A stretch of DNA of 64,000 bases. Source: Chthonomonadaceae bacterium (GTDB taxonomy: Bacteria; Armatimonadota; Chthonomonadetes; Chthonomonadales; Chthonomonadaceae). Positions 1 through 9,500 of this stretch are shown here, in pieces (position 1 is the stretch's first letter; every line of letters begins with the position of its first letter). Under the pieces are notes generated by a model. That model was not told the DNA's origin and made no database searches. It saw only the letters and a program-made list of their open reading frames with translations. The stretch is from positions 1 to 64,000 of the forward strand of contig DAIDHN010000001.1 of assembly GCA_027459665.1 (NCBI GenBank). The letters are read 5' to 3'. The translations under genes and the position numbers were made by a program.

Positions 1-2279
1 GTGCCGTCGGCGTTCCAGGCGTAAGACTCGGTAAGGTTCGTGGCGCTGTCGACTACCTGCACCAGCCTGCCACCGCCATCGTAGCTGTAGGCGCCGTTGT
101 GAACCGTGACCCCGTTGGTCACTACATCAGCGCTCTTGCGGCTCCCGTCAGCGTAGTAGCTGTAACTCCCGCTGTAAGGGCGCTGACCCGTGCGAACCTC
201 GCTCAACAGGTTCCCCGCAGCATCGTACTGGTAGCTCGTCACATCCCCGCTCGGTGTCTCGGTCACCTGAGTAAGCCAACCGTTGGCGGCATACTGAGCA
301 GCATAGCCTACCACCAGCGTGTTCGTTGACTTGCTGGTGTGCGTTATGCTCACAACGCGGCCGGCAGCGTCGTAGCTGTAAACCACCTCGATCCCATTGG
401 GGTAGAGCACGGTCGAGACCTGACCATCGGCGGTATACGTCAGCGAGGCGCTCGTGTTGTCGCTCCCGTCGGTCACCTGCGTCAGCTGGTAACCGCTGTT
501 GAACGCGTTGCTTATGCGTCTGCCAGTCACATCCGTCTGCCACAGAAGATTCCCAGCAGAGTCCCAGTTCGCCTGCGTGTTCCCGCGGGGATCGGTCGCA
601 CTGATCCGCCTCCCCAAAGCGTCGTAAGTCCAGGTGCGAATGCCAGTCACGTCGGAACTCTGAACCAGTTCCCCCTCCAGGTCGTAACCCCAGCTTATCC
701 CAGGGTTGCCGGTAGTGGGGTAGCTCACAGCAGTCGTTCTCCCCCAGCCGTCCAGAGTGTAGCTGCTCACCCAGCCCAAAGCGTTCTTCTTGCCCACAAG
801 GCGGCTGCAGCTGTCGTAGGTGAAGGTGGTCGCATTCCCCAAAGGGTCGAGCGCCTCGCTTATGTGCCCCCAGGCATCGTAGCTGTAGCTCGTTACACGC
901 CCCAGCGCATCCATCGACGAGGCGGCGCTGCCGTCGGGGTTGAGGGTGAAGCTGGTCATATTGCCCAAAGGGTCGTGGCGTAGCGGGTGGTGTTGCCGCT
1001 CGCATCCGTGGCGCTCGTCACCCGGCCAAACACCCCGTAGGTGCGGCTGCTCTGGCTGCCCAGCGGGTCCTGCGTCACCAGGTTATTGCCCTGCCCATCC
1101 CAGGTGAACTGCCACACATGACCCAGCGGGGTGGTGGTGGAGATGCGGTTGTTTGCGCTGTCGCAGCTGTGGGAGGTGGTGTTGCCCAGCGGGTTCTGCA
1201 CCCCCGTCACCCTGCCCTGAGTGTCGAGTGTCCAGGTTGTCGTACTGCCCTGTGCATCCGTCCAGGCGACTTTGGTCACGGTGCCCAGGATGCCGGGAGA
1301 GGCGCCGGAGAGCTTGCCGAAGGAGCTGGGGCGGTAGTTGGGCTGGCTGACGTTATTGGCGGGGTCGGTAACGCCCTGCAGGTTGTTTGAGGCATCGTAG
1401 ACATACTGCCAGGTGCGTCCCAGCCGGTCGGTGATCTGGTTCACGTTTCCGCTCAGGTCATAGCCGAGCACGCGGGAGGGGTTCTGGCCATTGATGGCTG
1501 GGTCGTAGACCGCGGTGGGGAGGTTCTGGGCGTCGTATGCGATGGACCATGTTCTGCCCTGGCAGTCGGAGACTGAAGCAAGCTGCCCTGCCGTGTAGCC
1601 GAGGGTGATGCTTCTGCCTGTGCTGTCGGTGACGGTTGTGAGGTAGCTGCCTGAGTAGGCGAGTGTGATGGTGTTGCCGTTGGTGTCTGTGATGCTTGCG
1701 AGCATGCCCTCGGATGCTCTGAAGGCGAAGACTGTTCCGCCTTTTGCGGTGAGTGTAAAGGAGCCATCGGGGTTTTGTGTGAGCGTGTCGTAGACGGCGA
1801 CCGGCGGCGTGTAGCTGCCTGCGTTTTGTGTGTAGACTGTTTCGGTGCCGTCGGGGTGGATCACGGTTGCGTTTCCTGTGCCTGGCAGCACTGCCATTCG
1901 GTAGCTATAGCTCCATTTGGCTCCGAGGGCGAGGTTCGCGTAGAGTGTGAGTTGAAGAAGAGCGTGAACGAGAGCGCTGTTTTGCCTCCCCATGCAAAGA
2001 GGGGGAGTGCGAGCTGTGCGTTGCCGTTAGCGAGGTTTGCGTTGCCGTGCCCGATGCCGACGGATGGCTGCCAGGGCATGGGTGCTCCTGGTTGAGCGGC
2101 GAGCGGGGGCAGGCTGGATGCCTGTGCCGTCTGCTGTGATGCAGTGGAGAGTGCTGCGGTGGCTGCTGCGAGAGAGGCAGCGCCTTTGAGGAAGTCACGC
2201 CTTGTGTTCTTGCGCGAGGGCTTGGGGTCTACCCCCCCCCCCCGTGGTTGGCGTCGTGGTTGCGATCCTGTTCACTCAT
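1..2279 (-). pseudogene. RHS/YD-repeat protein, Tat-exported, frame-disrupted, 3' part outside the window
   Basis: YD/RHS repeats of the form 'YDxxGRLxxVTDxxGxxxxYxY' can be read along almost all of this stretch, so it is a large cell-surface or toxin-delivery type RHS protein cut by the window edge. The open frame is broken three times. An ATG at 2279 opens MSEQDRNHDANH and runs into a 12-G tract (2232-2243), after which the frame hits TAG. With one more G (or two fewer) it reads straight into a twin-arginine signal, RRDFLKGAASLAAATAAL, and on to VGIGHGNANLANGNAQL. A second shift lies near 1940-1955, where FFNSHSTRTS changes frame to LYANLALGAKWSYSY. A third lies near 970-980, where NTTRYA changes frame to DPLGNMTSFTLNPDG. 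The gene may be decayed, phase variable at the G tract, or carry assembly indels. Family assignment is firm; functional status is not. Confidence 0.85.
2232..2243. repeat. 12-nt homopolymeric G tract inside RHS 5' end
   Basis: There are twelve consecutive C on the plus strand, which is G on the coding strand, between codons for MSEQDRNHDANH and the Tat signal. With 12 G the frame ends at TAG. With 10 or 13 G the Tat signal and RHS body are in frame. Such tracts are classic slipped-strand phase-variation sites, and also classic sequencing-error sites. Confidence 0.8.
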
Positions 2280-2459
2280 AATAGTTTGCTCCTTCACAGG
2301 GCATGCAGAGGTTGAGTAAAGGGCAGCACATCAAATGGTGCTGCCGAGTGATTAATAAAACAGGTACAACGTATTCTACAGCAGTTGTACCAGACTGTCA
2401 ATCCTTTTTTTTCAGCGGCTGCAAGGCATGGCAAAAGAAGGGTGGGCACCCCTTTGGGC

Positions 2460-2562
2460 AGCATACTTCACCCGGCCTATGCCACGGGGTTGAAACCCCG
2501 TGCAACAGCCGCCTCGCGTGATGCCACCTCACCCCGGCCTTGCGGCCTGCAGACAGACGGCG
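2460..2562. repeat. Dispersed intergenic repeat, copy 1
   Basis: This stretch contains a short inverted repeat (ACGGGGTTGAAACCCCGT) followed by GATGCCACCTCACCCCGGCC and TTGCGGCCTGC. The same blocks recur, rearranged or inverted, at about 21120-21260 and 21820-22000. No coding content is evident. It looks like a REP/MITE-type dispersed palindromic family. Confidence 0.55.
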
Positions 2563-2612
2563 CAGCACGCACTGAAAAATAGGTTGCATCAACCCTGAAC
2601 TATTACTTTTTC

Positions 2613-2642
2613 TTGACACAACTGCCGACAATGTGCCATATT
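2613..2642 (+). promoter_or_regulatory. Sigma-70 type promoter for the metK leader
   Basis: TTGACA at 2613-2618 (perfect -35) is followed after 18 nt by CATATT at 2637-2642 (4 of 6 matches to TATAAT). The predicted start, about 2650, lies just upstream of the riboswitch at 2676. Confidence 0.55.
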
Positions 2643-2675
2643 CGGGCGTATTGTGAATAGAAAAACCAGTTTCAG

Positions 2676-2788
2676 GCTTCTTATCCAGAGTGGCGGAGGG
2701 ATTCGGCCCTGCGATGCCACAACAACCACCCGCAATGCGGGCAGGTGCTAACTCCGAGCACGGCTGCCGAGCCGGCAAGATAAGAGGC
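2676..2788 (+). promoter_or_regulatory. SAM-I (S-box) riboswitch
   Basis: The conserved S-box landmarks occur in order. A 5' P1 arm CTTATC (2680-2685) pairs with GATAAG (2779-2784). CAGAG then GGCGGAGGGATTCGGCCCTG forms the kink-turn and P2 region, GATGCCACAACAACC precedes the P3 hairpin ACCCGCAATGCGGG, and AGGTGCTAACTCC with a P4 hairpin leads to the 3' P1 arm. The element sits directly upstream of an intrinsic terminator and of metK, the usual SAM-synthetase target, so repression of metK by SAM through premature termination is the natural reading. Class assignment is by motif; fine pairing was not computed. Confidence 0.93.
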
Positions 2789-2834
2789 GTACCCGGCGAA
2801 CCGACGGTGCCTTCCGCCCCTTCGCAATGATACG

Positions 2835-2871
2835 ACCTCTTCTGCTGAGCCGAAGAGGTTTTTCGTTTTTT
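2835..2871 (+). terminator. Riboswitch expression-platform terminator
   Basis: CCTCTTC (2836-2842) pairs with GAAGAGG (2852-2858), followed by TTTTTCGTTTTTT. It lies between the S-box aptamer and the metK ribosome-binding site. This is why the metK start is placed downstream of it rather than at the upstream in-frame ATG at 2827. Confidence 0.88.
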
Positions 2872-2904
2872 GGCGAAGGGCTAATGCCCGGAAAGGACTG
2901 TGTT

Positions 2905-4056
2905 ATGTCTCGATTTTTTACTTCTGAAAGCGTTACCGAAGGCCACCCCGACAAGCTGGCCGACCAGATTAGCGACGCCATTCTGGATGAACTGCTGGCA
3001 GGAGACCCCCGTGCAAGAGTTGCACTGGAAACTTTTCTTACCCGCGGGCTGTGCGTGGTAGGCGGAGAACTGACCACCGACGCATATGTGGAAATAGCAG
3101 ATGTGGTGCGGCGCACTATTGTGAACGTTGGCTACACTCACACCGATTACGGGCTGGATGGCAGCACCTGCGGCGTAATGCTTGCCATACAGCAGCAGTC
3201 GGCGGATATCGCACTGGGAGTAGACTCTACCGATACCAGAGAACAGGGAGCCGGCGATCAGGGGCTGATGTTTGGATACGCTACCCGCGAAACCGAAAGC
3301 CTGATGCCCCTGCCTCTCACTATCGCCCATGCTCTTACTGCGCAGCTCACCGCAGCACGCCGCAGCAGCCCCGGCCTGGGCTTTCGGCCCGATGGAAAGT
3401 CGCAGGTAACAGTAGAACTGGATGCCGCAGGAAATCCTGTGCGAATAGATACCATTGTGGTATCTACGCAGCATGACGCCAGTCTTTCTCCCTGCGATGT
3501 GCAGGAGCGCGTGCAGAGCCAGGTAATCGAACCAGTGCTGGCGCAGTACCGGCAATATGTGAAAAGCGACATCAAGTACCACATCAACCCCACAGGCCGC
3601 TTTGTAATAGGCGGGCCGCAGGCAGATACCGGGGTGACTGGCCGCAAGATTATTGTAGACACCTATGGCGGAGCGGCCAGACACGGCGGCGGAGCGTTTT
3701 CTGGCAAAGACCCCTCCAAGGTAGACCGTTCTGCAGCGTATACGGCCCGCTATATTGCAAAAAACATTGTTGCCGCAGGGCTGGCCGACCGCGCTGAAAT
3801 TCAGCTGGCATACGCCATTGGCGTAGCAGAACCGGTGAGCGTGATGGTAGATACCTTTGGCACCGGCAAAACTTCTGAAGAAGAGATTGCAGCACGTGTG
3901 CGCAAGGCGGTAGACCTGCGGCCCCGCGCCATGATTGAGCGCCTCAGCCTGCTTAGCAGCAGCCGCATCAGGTATGTAGAAACAGCGCGCAACGGGCATT
4001 TTGGCAAGGCAGGCTTCCCGTGGGAGGCAACCGACCTGGCCGCTCAGCTGGGATAA
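2905..4056 (+). CDS. metK: S-adenosylmethionine synthetase
   Basis: It makes SAM from methionine and ATP in the cytosol. The protein is 383 residues, normal for MetK, starting [20 protein letters not shown]. Visible family motifs are GHPDK (ATP/methionine site), [12 protein letters not shown] (the signature GAGDQGxMFGYA loop), [21 protein letters not shown] and [19 protein letters not shown] (P-loop-like GGGAFSGKD signature). The start at 2905 is chosen because GGAAAGGA lies just upstream at 2890-2897 and because the longer in-frame start at 2827 would fall inside the riboswitch terminator region. Transcription is expected to be under SAM-I riboswitch control, and a strong terminator follows at 4071-4112. 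It is monocistronic. Confidence 0.98.
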   Translation: MSRFFTSESVTEGHPDKLADQISDAILDELLAGDPRARVALETFLTRGLCVVGGELTTDAYVEIADVVRRTIVNVGYTHTDYGLDGSTCGVMLAIQQQSADIALGVDSTDTREQGAGDQGLMFGYATRETESLMPLPLTIAHALTAQLTAARRSSPGLGFRPDGKSQVTVELDAAGNPVRIDTIVVSTQHDASLSPCDVQERVQSQVIEPVLAQYRQYVKSDIKYHINPTGRFVIGGPQADTGVTGRKIIVDTYGGAARHGGGAFSGKDPSKVDRSAAYTARYIAKNIVAAGLADRAEIQLAYAIGVAEPVSVMVDTFGTGKTSEEEIAARVRKAVDLRPRAMIERLSLLSSSRIRYVETARNGHFGKAGFPWEATDLAAQLG

Positions 4057-4070
4057 CCCCCCTGCCGCAG

Positions 4071-4114
4071 AAAAACCCCCTGCTCTCCATTTTCAGGAGG
4101 CAGGGGGTTTTTGC
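4071..4114 (+). terminator. metK intrinsic terminator
   Basis: CCCCCTGCTCTCC pairs with GGAGGCAGGGGG (one bulge) across ATTTTCA, flanked by an A-run and TTTTT. It works for metK, and because of the A-run may also work for the convergent gene ending at 4128. Confidence 0.85.
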
Positions 4115-4127
4115 AGATGCCTGTTTG

Positions 4128-5324
4128 CTAGATGCCGCTGGTATCTACACCGGCTTTTTTGAGAGCATCGATATAGAACTCCGGCTTATGCGCCCCCAGA
4201 ATGTAGGCGGAGATGTTGCCGGCTTTGTCTATCACCAGGGTGGTGGGAATGCCGTTTACCCCGTACAGCGAGGTTGCTACCGATTTTTCAGCATTGCGCT
4301 CTGCAGGGTCGAGCAGTACATGCATGGTGTACTGCGGGTGGCTTTTAAGGAAGGCAAGGCACACTGTTTTTTGATCCCAGGTGTCTACCCCCAAAACCTT
4401 TACCCCTTTTGAGGCAAGCTTGGCGTGTATCTTCTCAATGGTGGGCATTACCATTTGGCAGGGTCCGCACCAGGTAGCCCAGAAATCCACCACTACCACA
4501 TGGCCTTTGAGCGAAGAGAGCGACACCATTTTTCCGCTGGCATCGGGCAGGGTAAAGTCTGGAGCGGGTTTTCCTACAAAGCGGTAGGCCAGTATTGCAT
4601 CTGAATGCTGAAACACACTGGCAGGCACTTTGACGGCATTGGCAGGCGGGGTGTAGGTGAACATGGCGGCTGGCAGAGCAGAGTTCACTTTCACATGAGA
4701 AAGCGTTTCCTGTATGGTGGCGCTGGGCGATTTCCATACTGCACCCGCTATCAGGTTGGTAGACGGGTTGATATAGATGGTTTCAGGCAGACCGTATGGG
4801 TTTTGCGCAAGCTGCAGGGTATGGCAGAGCATTCCGCCCCACATTTCATCCTTGCCGGCAGAAGCGTTTTCCAGAATTTTCTGAGACATTGTTTGAGCCG
4901 ATTTCAGCCCCATCATGCCAAGCGAGAAAATGGTTACTGTAGCCGGGCTGCTGATGAGACGGGGGGGCAGGGAAATGTTGGAAAGTTTATGCGGATCGGG
5001 GCTGCTTGCAAAGGCATTGGCCATGTTGTCGAACAGGGTGAGGGTGGTACCGTCTGCGGCAATCACGCCTCCCTGCGCTCCCATGTTTACATACAGCTGG
5101 CCCGGGGTTTGGTACTGCATGGTGAATACCATAGGGGCAGGCGCATGCATTTTTTTATTGGTGGGAACAATACTCAGTGTTTCTGTTTGCTGATATGAAT
5201 GCAGAGCAGCGTAGGCCGCCTGCACTTTATTCAGCACTGGTGAAGAGGGTGCAGCAAATGCCGTGCTGGAGAGTACCAGACCGGAAGCGAGCGCGAAACA
5301 GGTTCTTGCCTGACGAAATTGCAT
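4128..5324 (-). CDS. Secreted DUF2092-like lipid/redox protein with C-terminal TlpA-type thioredoxin domain
   Basis: This is a 398-residue protein. A signal peptide (MQFRQARTCFALASGLVLSS, cleavage after AFA) is followed by an outer-membrane-lipoprotein-sorting-like or DUF2092-like beta domain (about 30-265: repeated 'YQTPGQLYVNMG', 'GTTLTLFDN', 'ETIYINPSTNLIAG'). Next comes a TlpA/ResA thioredoxin domain (about 270-398) with the WCGPC active site and a cis-Pro loop (GIPTTLVID). ATG 5324 is preferred over 5405 because it has AAAGGGA upstream and starts the signal peptide. A periplasmic or extracytoplasmic thiol-disulfide role is inferred. It is followed downstream by the metK terminator and preceded by a shorter paralogue lacking the thioredoxin domain (5421-6227). 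Confidence 0.82.
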   Translation of the reverse strand: MQFRQARTCFALASGLVLSSTAFAAPSSPVLNKVQAAYAALHSYQQTETLSIVPTNKKMHAPAPMVFTMQYQTPGQLYVNMGAQGGVIAADGTTLTLFDNMANAFASSPDPHKLSNISLPPRLISSPATVTIFSLGMMGLKSAQTMSQKILENASAGKDEMWGGMLCHTLQLAQNPYGLPETIYINPSTNLIAGAVWKSPSATIQETLSHVKVNSALPAAMFTYTPPANAVKVPASVFQHSDAILAYRFVGKPAPDFTLPDASGKMVSLSSLKGHVVVVDFWATWCGPCQMVMPTIEKIHAKLASKGVKVLGVDTWDQKTVCLAFLKSHPQYTMHVLLDPAERNAEKSVATSLYGVNGIPTTLVIDKAGNISAYILGAHKPEFYIDALKKAGVDTSGI

Positions 5325-5420
5325 TGGTTTTCCCTTTCTATGGGTGCAGTGCAAAAAGGTGTATTGCGCTGCATGCAGCGGGACAGGTTTTCCGGCTGCC
5401 CGCACGTGTGGTGTATTGCT

Positions 5421-6227
5421 CTAGATAATCCAGTGCGCCCCTTTGGGAGGAGTGTACTGGAACAGTGAATCTGGCACCGGCTTGTTTATGCGCACATCTT
5501 CCAGCACTTCCACCGTTCGCTCACGCGAGTTGGCCACCGGGATAACCACCTTGTGAAGCAGGTGCGTGTCGGCATTAAAATAGAGAACTGCGGGCGGGCT
5601 GTCGGGCACAAGCGGCGCGGAGAAGGTATCGTACTGCACCCCGCCTTCTTTCACCACCGTTGGGTTGGAAGCCTGTACCAGCGCACTTCTGACTGCGGGG
5701 TCGGCCAGCGGGCGGTTTTGCAGCATAAGAGCTACCAGGTAAGTGCCAACGGCATCGAAATTGACGCCGTTTACGATATCGATTTTGTTGAGAGATGAGG
5801 GCGCTGCTGTGCGGACATAGGTTTGATCCTGCCCGGAGAAGTTGATGAATACACTGCCGTTAGAGATGGCCGCCGTGGCAGAGCTGTCTTCAGAACGGTA
5901 GCAGAATTTGTTGGGGCGGTCTATTGCCAGTGTGTATGCCTTGTCCATCAGAATAGCATTTTGCGAGTTGCGCTCAATTACTTCTGCAGTATGCTGATAC
6001 GACTGCATTTTGCTGTATGCGGCAGTGGCCTCGTTCACAATAGCAGCTACGGCAGGCTTGATCGGCGCATTGTCGGGCACAGAAGCGGGCGAGGCGGCGA
6101 AATGCGGGGGGGCAGGAGGCGCGCCCTGTGCCTGCGCAGTGCAAAGCGAAGCGGCAAGAAACGCACACGACAGAGCCTGTGCAAGCAGAAGCCGGCCTGT
6201 AAACTGATTGTTGGAGTGGAAGCGCAT
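5421..6227 (-). CDS. Secreted DUF2092-family protein
   Basis: This is a 268-residue protein with a signal peptide (MRFHSNNQFTGRLLLAQALS, cleavage near AQA) and a mature domain with a 'YSKMQSYQHTAEVIERNSQN...DRPNKFCYRS...VFINFSGQDQTYV' pattern. That pattern is typical of DUF2092, a LolA-like antiparallel beta fold. It ends 'LFQYTPPKGAHWII', echoing 'MFTYTPPANA' of the next gene, so the two are tandem relatives. The start at 6227 is chosen because AAAGGGGA precedes it and the longer frame to 6341 has no signal-like N terminus. Function is unknown; a lipid-carrier-like or envelope role is only suggested by the fold. Confidence 0.72.
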   Translation of the reverse strand: MRFHSNNQFTGRLLLAQALSCAFLAASLCTAQAQGAPPAPPHFAASPASVPDNAPIKPAVAAIVNEATAAYSKMQSYQHTAEVIERNSQNAILMDKAYTLAIDRPNKFCYRSEDSSATAAISNGSVFINFSGQDQTYVRTAAPSSLNKIDIVNGVNFDAVGTYLVALMLQNRPLADPAVRSALVQASNPTVVKEGGVQYDTFSAPLVPDSPPAVLYFNADTHLLHKVVIPVANSRERTVEVLEDVRINKPVPDSLFQYTPPKGAHWII

Positions 6228-6321
6228 AAAGCAGAATCCCCTTTCTGCAGTAGAGCAAACTGCTGTTCTACAGAGATATGTTGACGCGGGGCTTTTGCCC
6301 GGTATGGCAGTACTATACGCA

Positions 6322-6558
6322 TTACACGTCGGTTTCATCACCAGTTTTAGCCATATAACGTTCGTATTTGGTCAGTTCTTCCTGTAGTAATGCATACATT
6401 TCAGGGCTGGCAGTTTGTGCATCCTGCAGGCATCCCCACAAATATTCGTAGCCTTCTATGGGGCAGCCTTCGGCGGCAAATTTTCTGGCGCGGGCGCCAA
6501 TTTTGTAAGCGGTTATGCGCCTGTACTCGCACGCGTTTTGAAGATTGTTCTGCGTCAC
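6322..6558 (-). CDS. Small protein of unknown function, 78 residues
   Basis: A GTG start at 6558 is preceded by GGAGGAATGAGG, which overlaps the stop codon of the gene upstream (6563), so translational coupling is likely. The protein is MTQNNLQNACEYRRI... ending YERYMAKTGDETDV. It has two cysteines in the body (ACEY, GCLQ) and is helical-looking; no family is recognised. An ATG further upstream (6693) would overlap the neighbouring gene by 130 nt and gives an implausible basic/acidic run, so it was not used. Confidence 0.55.
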   Translation of the reverse strand: MTQNNLQNACEYRRITAYKIGARARKFAAEGCPIEGYEYLWGCLQDAQTASPEMYALLQEELTKYERYMAKTGDETDV

Positions 6559-6562
6559 TGCC

Positions 6563-9500
6563 TCATTCCTCCGGCATACTGCCCGAGTCGTTTCGATTTC
6601 CCCGCCCCCTGCCTCCCCTTCTTCTTCTTCTCTTATTCCCCGCCTCTGTAGAATTTTCCTGCAGTATTTTCTGCACCAGTGCAGCAGAGGCAACGCGCTG
6701 TTCTTCGCTTTCCGGCAGAATCATCAGCTCTTCTTCCTCCATCAGCGGCAGCTCATCCATAGAGGGCATGGGCATTTGCAGCACTGCTCGCAGTATCTCC
6801 AGGTCGGGGTTTTCAGGGGCAGGCAGCGCAGGGTCATCCAGAAACAGATCAGGCAGCAGGGTAGCTGGCTCTGGCAGAATTGGTTCTGGTTCCGGCAGTG
6901 CATCATGCTCTGTTTCAGGCTGGAAGTGCAGCGCCGTGGGGAAGCCGAGGGTTTGCAGAACACCGGTGTAGCCTGCAAAAAACCGGTGGGTTGACCCCGC
7001 ATGTGCATAAAAGCGGTATTCGCGCTCATTGCCATTCTGGCCAGAAAGCACTGTATTGCGATGCGTAAGGTCATACAGAGGCGTGTATGCAGGCACGCGC
7101 AGTACCCGGTTTCCATCCTTGCAAATGTGCATTGTCAGCCAGCCGCAGCCTTCATCCAGCACGTCTTCTGCATCGCAGTATGTATGCACTCCTGCATACT
7201 GGCATATACCGCGCAGCAGCCCCGCAGTAAGCAGCGGTTCTCCTACAAAAATGCTTTTCCAGCCTGGCATTTCTTTTACCGCAACAGAAGGCAGGCCCGA
7301 ACCGTGGTACTCAGCCAGCGCCACAGCCTCAGTGTCTTCCACATAGAACGATGGATTGAGGCGTTCGCGTGTTCCATATTCCCTGTTGCCAAGCGAGCGG
7401 GTAATCGGGTGGTTGTTATCGAGAAAATGAGACCCTATGCGCGAATTCCAGGGCTGTTGGCGCAGCAGAATGCCTACTGTAGAGGTAGCTGTTTCCAGCA
7501 TGGAACCACTGCCTGCCGCGGGTTTCGCCTCGCAGACGGCAGGCGCATACAGCCACACCAGCGTTTTGCCCCCGTTGTGCAGCTTTTCTTGAATGGCCTG
7601 TTTTTGTGCCGCACTAATCTGAAACGGGGTAAGAAACAGGTAAAGCTTTGCGTCTGTTGGGAAGTGGGGATGCAGCAGATCATTTTGCAAATGAAAGCTG
7701 CAGCGTATGCCCGCACGCTGCAGGGTTTCGCGCATTTCTGTGGTGAAACGGGAAAAGAACGCCTCTCCGCGCTGTATGTGCAGCAGGCTTTCTTCATCGA
7801 AAATGGCAACTACCTCAGGCTGTTCTGCAGGCGAAGGGTTGGCAGAGCAGAGTACAAATTCATGAATATGCTGCCATATATCCGGGCTGTCGAGCCAGCC
7901 TTCTCCCCACAGGTCCATCCATTGAACAGCAGTTCTGTGCGCCAGCGCCCTGCCCATAGCGCGCGCATGCGCCTGATGTACAGCATACTGATCGGGCAAA
8001 CGCAAATTGAAGTCATTTGAGGTGTCTTCGGCAGAAAGCCAGGTGCGCGTATCGTCTTCAGACACCCAGAGTTTGCCATGCATCAGCACCGAGTCGATGG
8101 GTGCAGGAAAAGAGGCTGCCCCTCCCGGCTGCCTGTCACGGTAGGAAGGCGGCCCGCACAGCAGATCGATGTTTCTATCCTGCAGCAGTGCGCCCAGTGC
8201 AAGGTGACCGCTGTCTCCGTGAGAAAACTCCAGGGTATAGCCGTAGCACACCGAAACGAGGCACTGGTAATGAGAGGCGCGCTTGATTACCCTGGCCAGC
8301 CCTCTAATACGGCTGGCGGCAATGGCAGAGGTGTAGAGGGCGAAATCGGTGTACTGCCTTTCAGAGCGCGCCTCGTAAAATGCCTGGTTCGGGTCGGTTT
8401 TCAGGCGTGCGGGGGGTATTTCAACGGTATGAAACTGCACATCGGCGTCGCGCCATGCCGCGCGCAGTGCCACCACGCTGCCGCGGTATCGCTCTTTCAG
8501 CCATTCACGAAAGCCATCGCGGTTTGCTGTGCTTCGGTCTGCGCCGCCCGCTGCAGGTTGAAACCATTCGCCTCTTTCCAGATGAAAGCCAAACACCCGT
8601 TCTGCCCATTCACGGCTTCTAATATGCTCTACCAGGGTTTGGAGCGAGCTTTCGCATTCTTTCCAGAAGCGTTCGCTGGCCAGCGAAGGGTCTCCTCCAC
8701 TGTCGTCGGCATATACGCAGAGTTCCGCAGGGTTTTCACGCCGCCACCCGCGTGCGGGCACAAATACAATGCGAGGCATTACAAAACCATTTGGGTCTGC
8801 CTGCAGCAGGGTTTGCAGGCGGGCATCTATCTCTTGCAGTGCGCCCGAATTTTGTGGGAGGGGGCAGGTGAGTTCTACCAGGGTGGAATGGAGGTGTATG
8901 CCTGCCTGCGCAGCCATCTGCACCTGCCGCAAAACGCGTTCATGGTTTTCTTCTGCTTCGAGGTTGCCAAAAAAGAGTGCAGACGGATAGGGAACGCCAT
9001 GTATGTGAATAATCGGGATGCCTCTGTGCTGCAGCAGATGTGCGCCTCGCGAGGTATCTATCACGGGTTCCGGCTCTGGTTCCGGCGCAGACTGAGCCGC
9101 TAGTTTCTGGGGGCTTTGCGGTGCTGGCAGCGATGGCGCTTCCTTGCGCCCCCTGCTTCTGCGGTTTCTACGGCGCCGGGCGCCCGATGCGCTCTCCTGG
9201 GCAGCTGCCTCAGCTTCTGCGCCGGGCTGGGCTTCTGCTTCCGGTTCATCTGCAGAAACGGCTGCCTCGGCAGGCGCCGTTTTCGCTCTGCTGCTTTTTG
9301 AGCGCGACCTTCTGGTTTTTGCTTTCACCGTTTCGGCTGCGGTTTCTGCGTTGTCTATAGCAGATTCTTCAGCAGCAGGCAGTACTTCTGCGGCTTCCTG
9401 CGGTGCATCTGCCGGGGCAGGTTCTGGTACGGTTTTTTTGCGCGAGCGTGCAGGCTTCGGTTTTGAGGCAGGCGCAGCAGCCGCTTCTGTTTGCACAACG

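Noticed and set aside
148-1005. 285-residue minus-strand frame over the RHS gene
   Set aside because: It is a shifted frame over RHS repeats; the true repeat reading is in a neighbouring frame joined by a frameshift at about 973.
2827-2904. N-terminal extension of metK from ATG 2827
   Set aside because: It would start inside the riboswitch terminator; the 2905 ATG has a proper RBS and the conserved MetK N terminus.
2881-3999. 372-residue minus-strand frame opposite metK
   Set aside because: Antisense shadow of metK.
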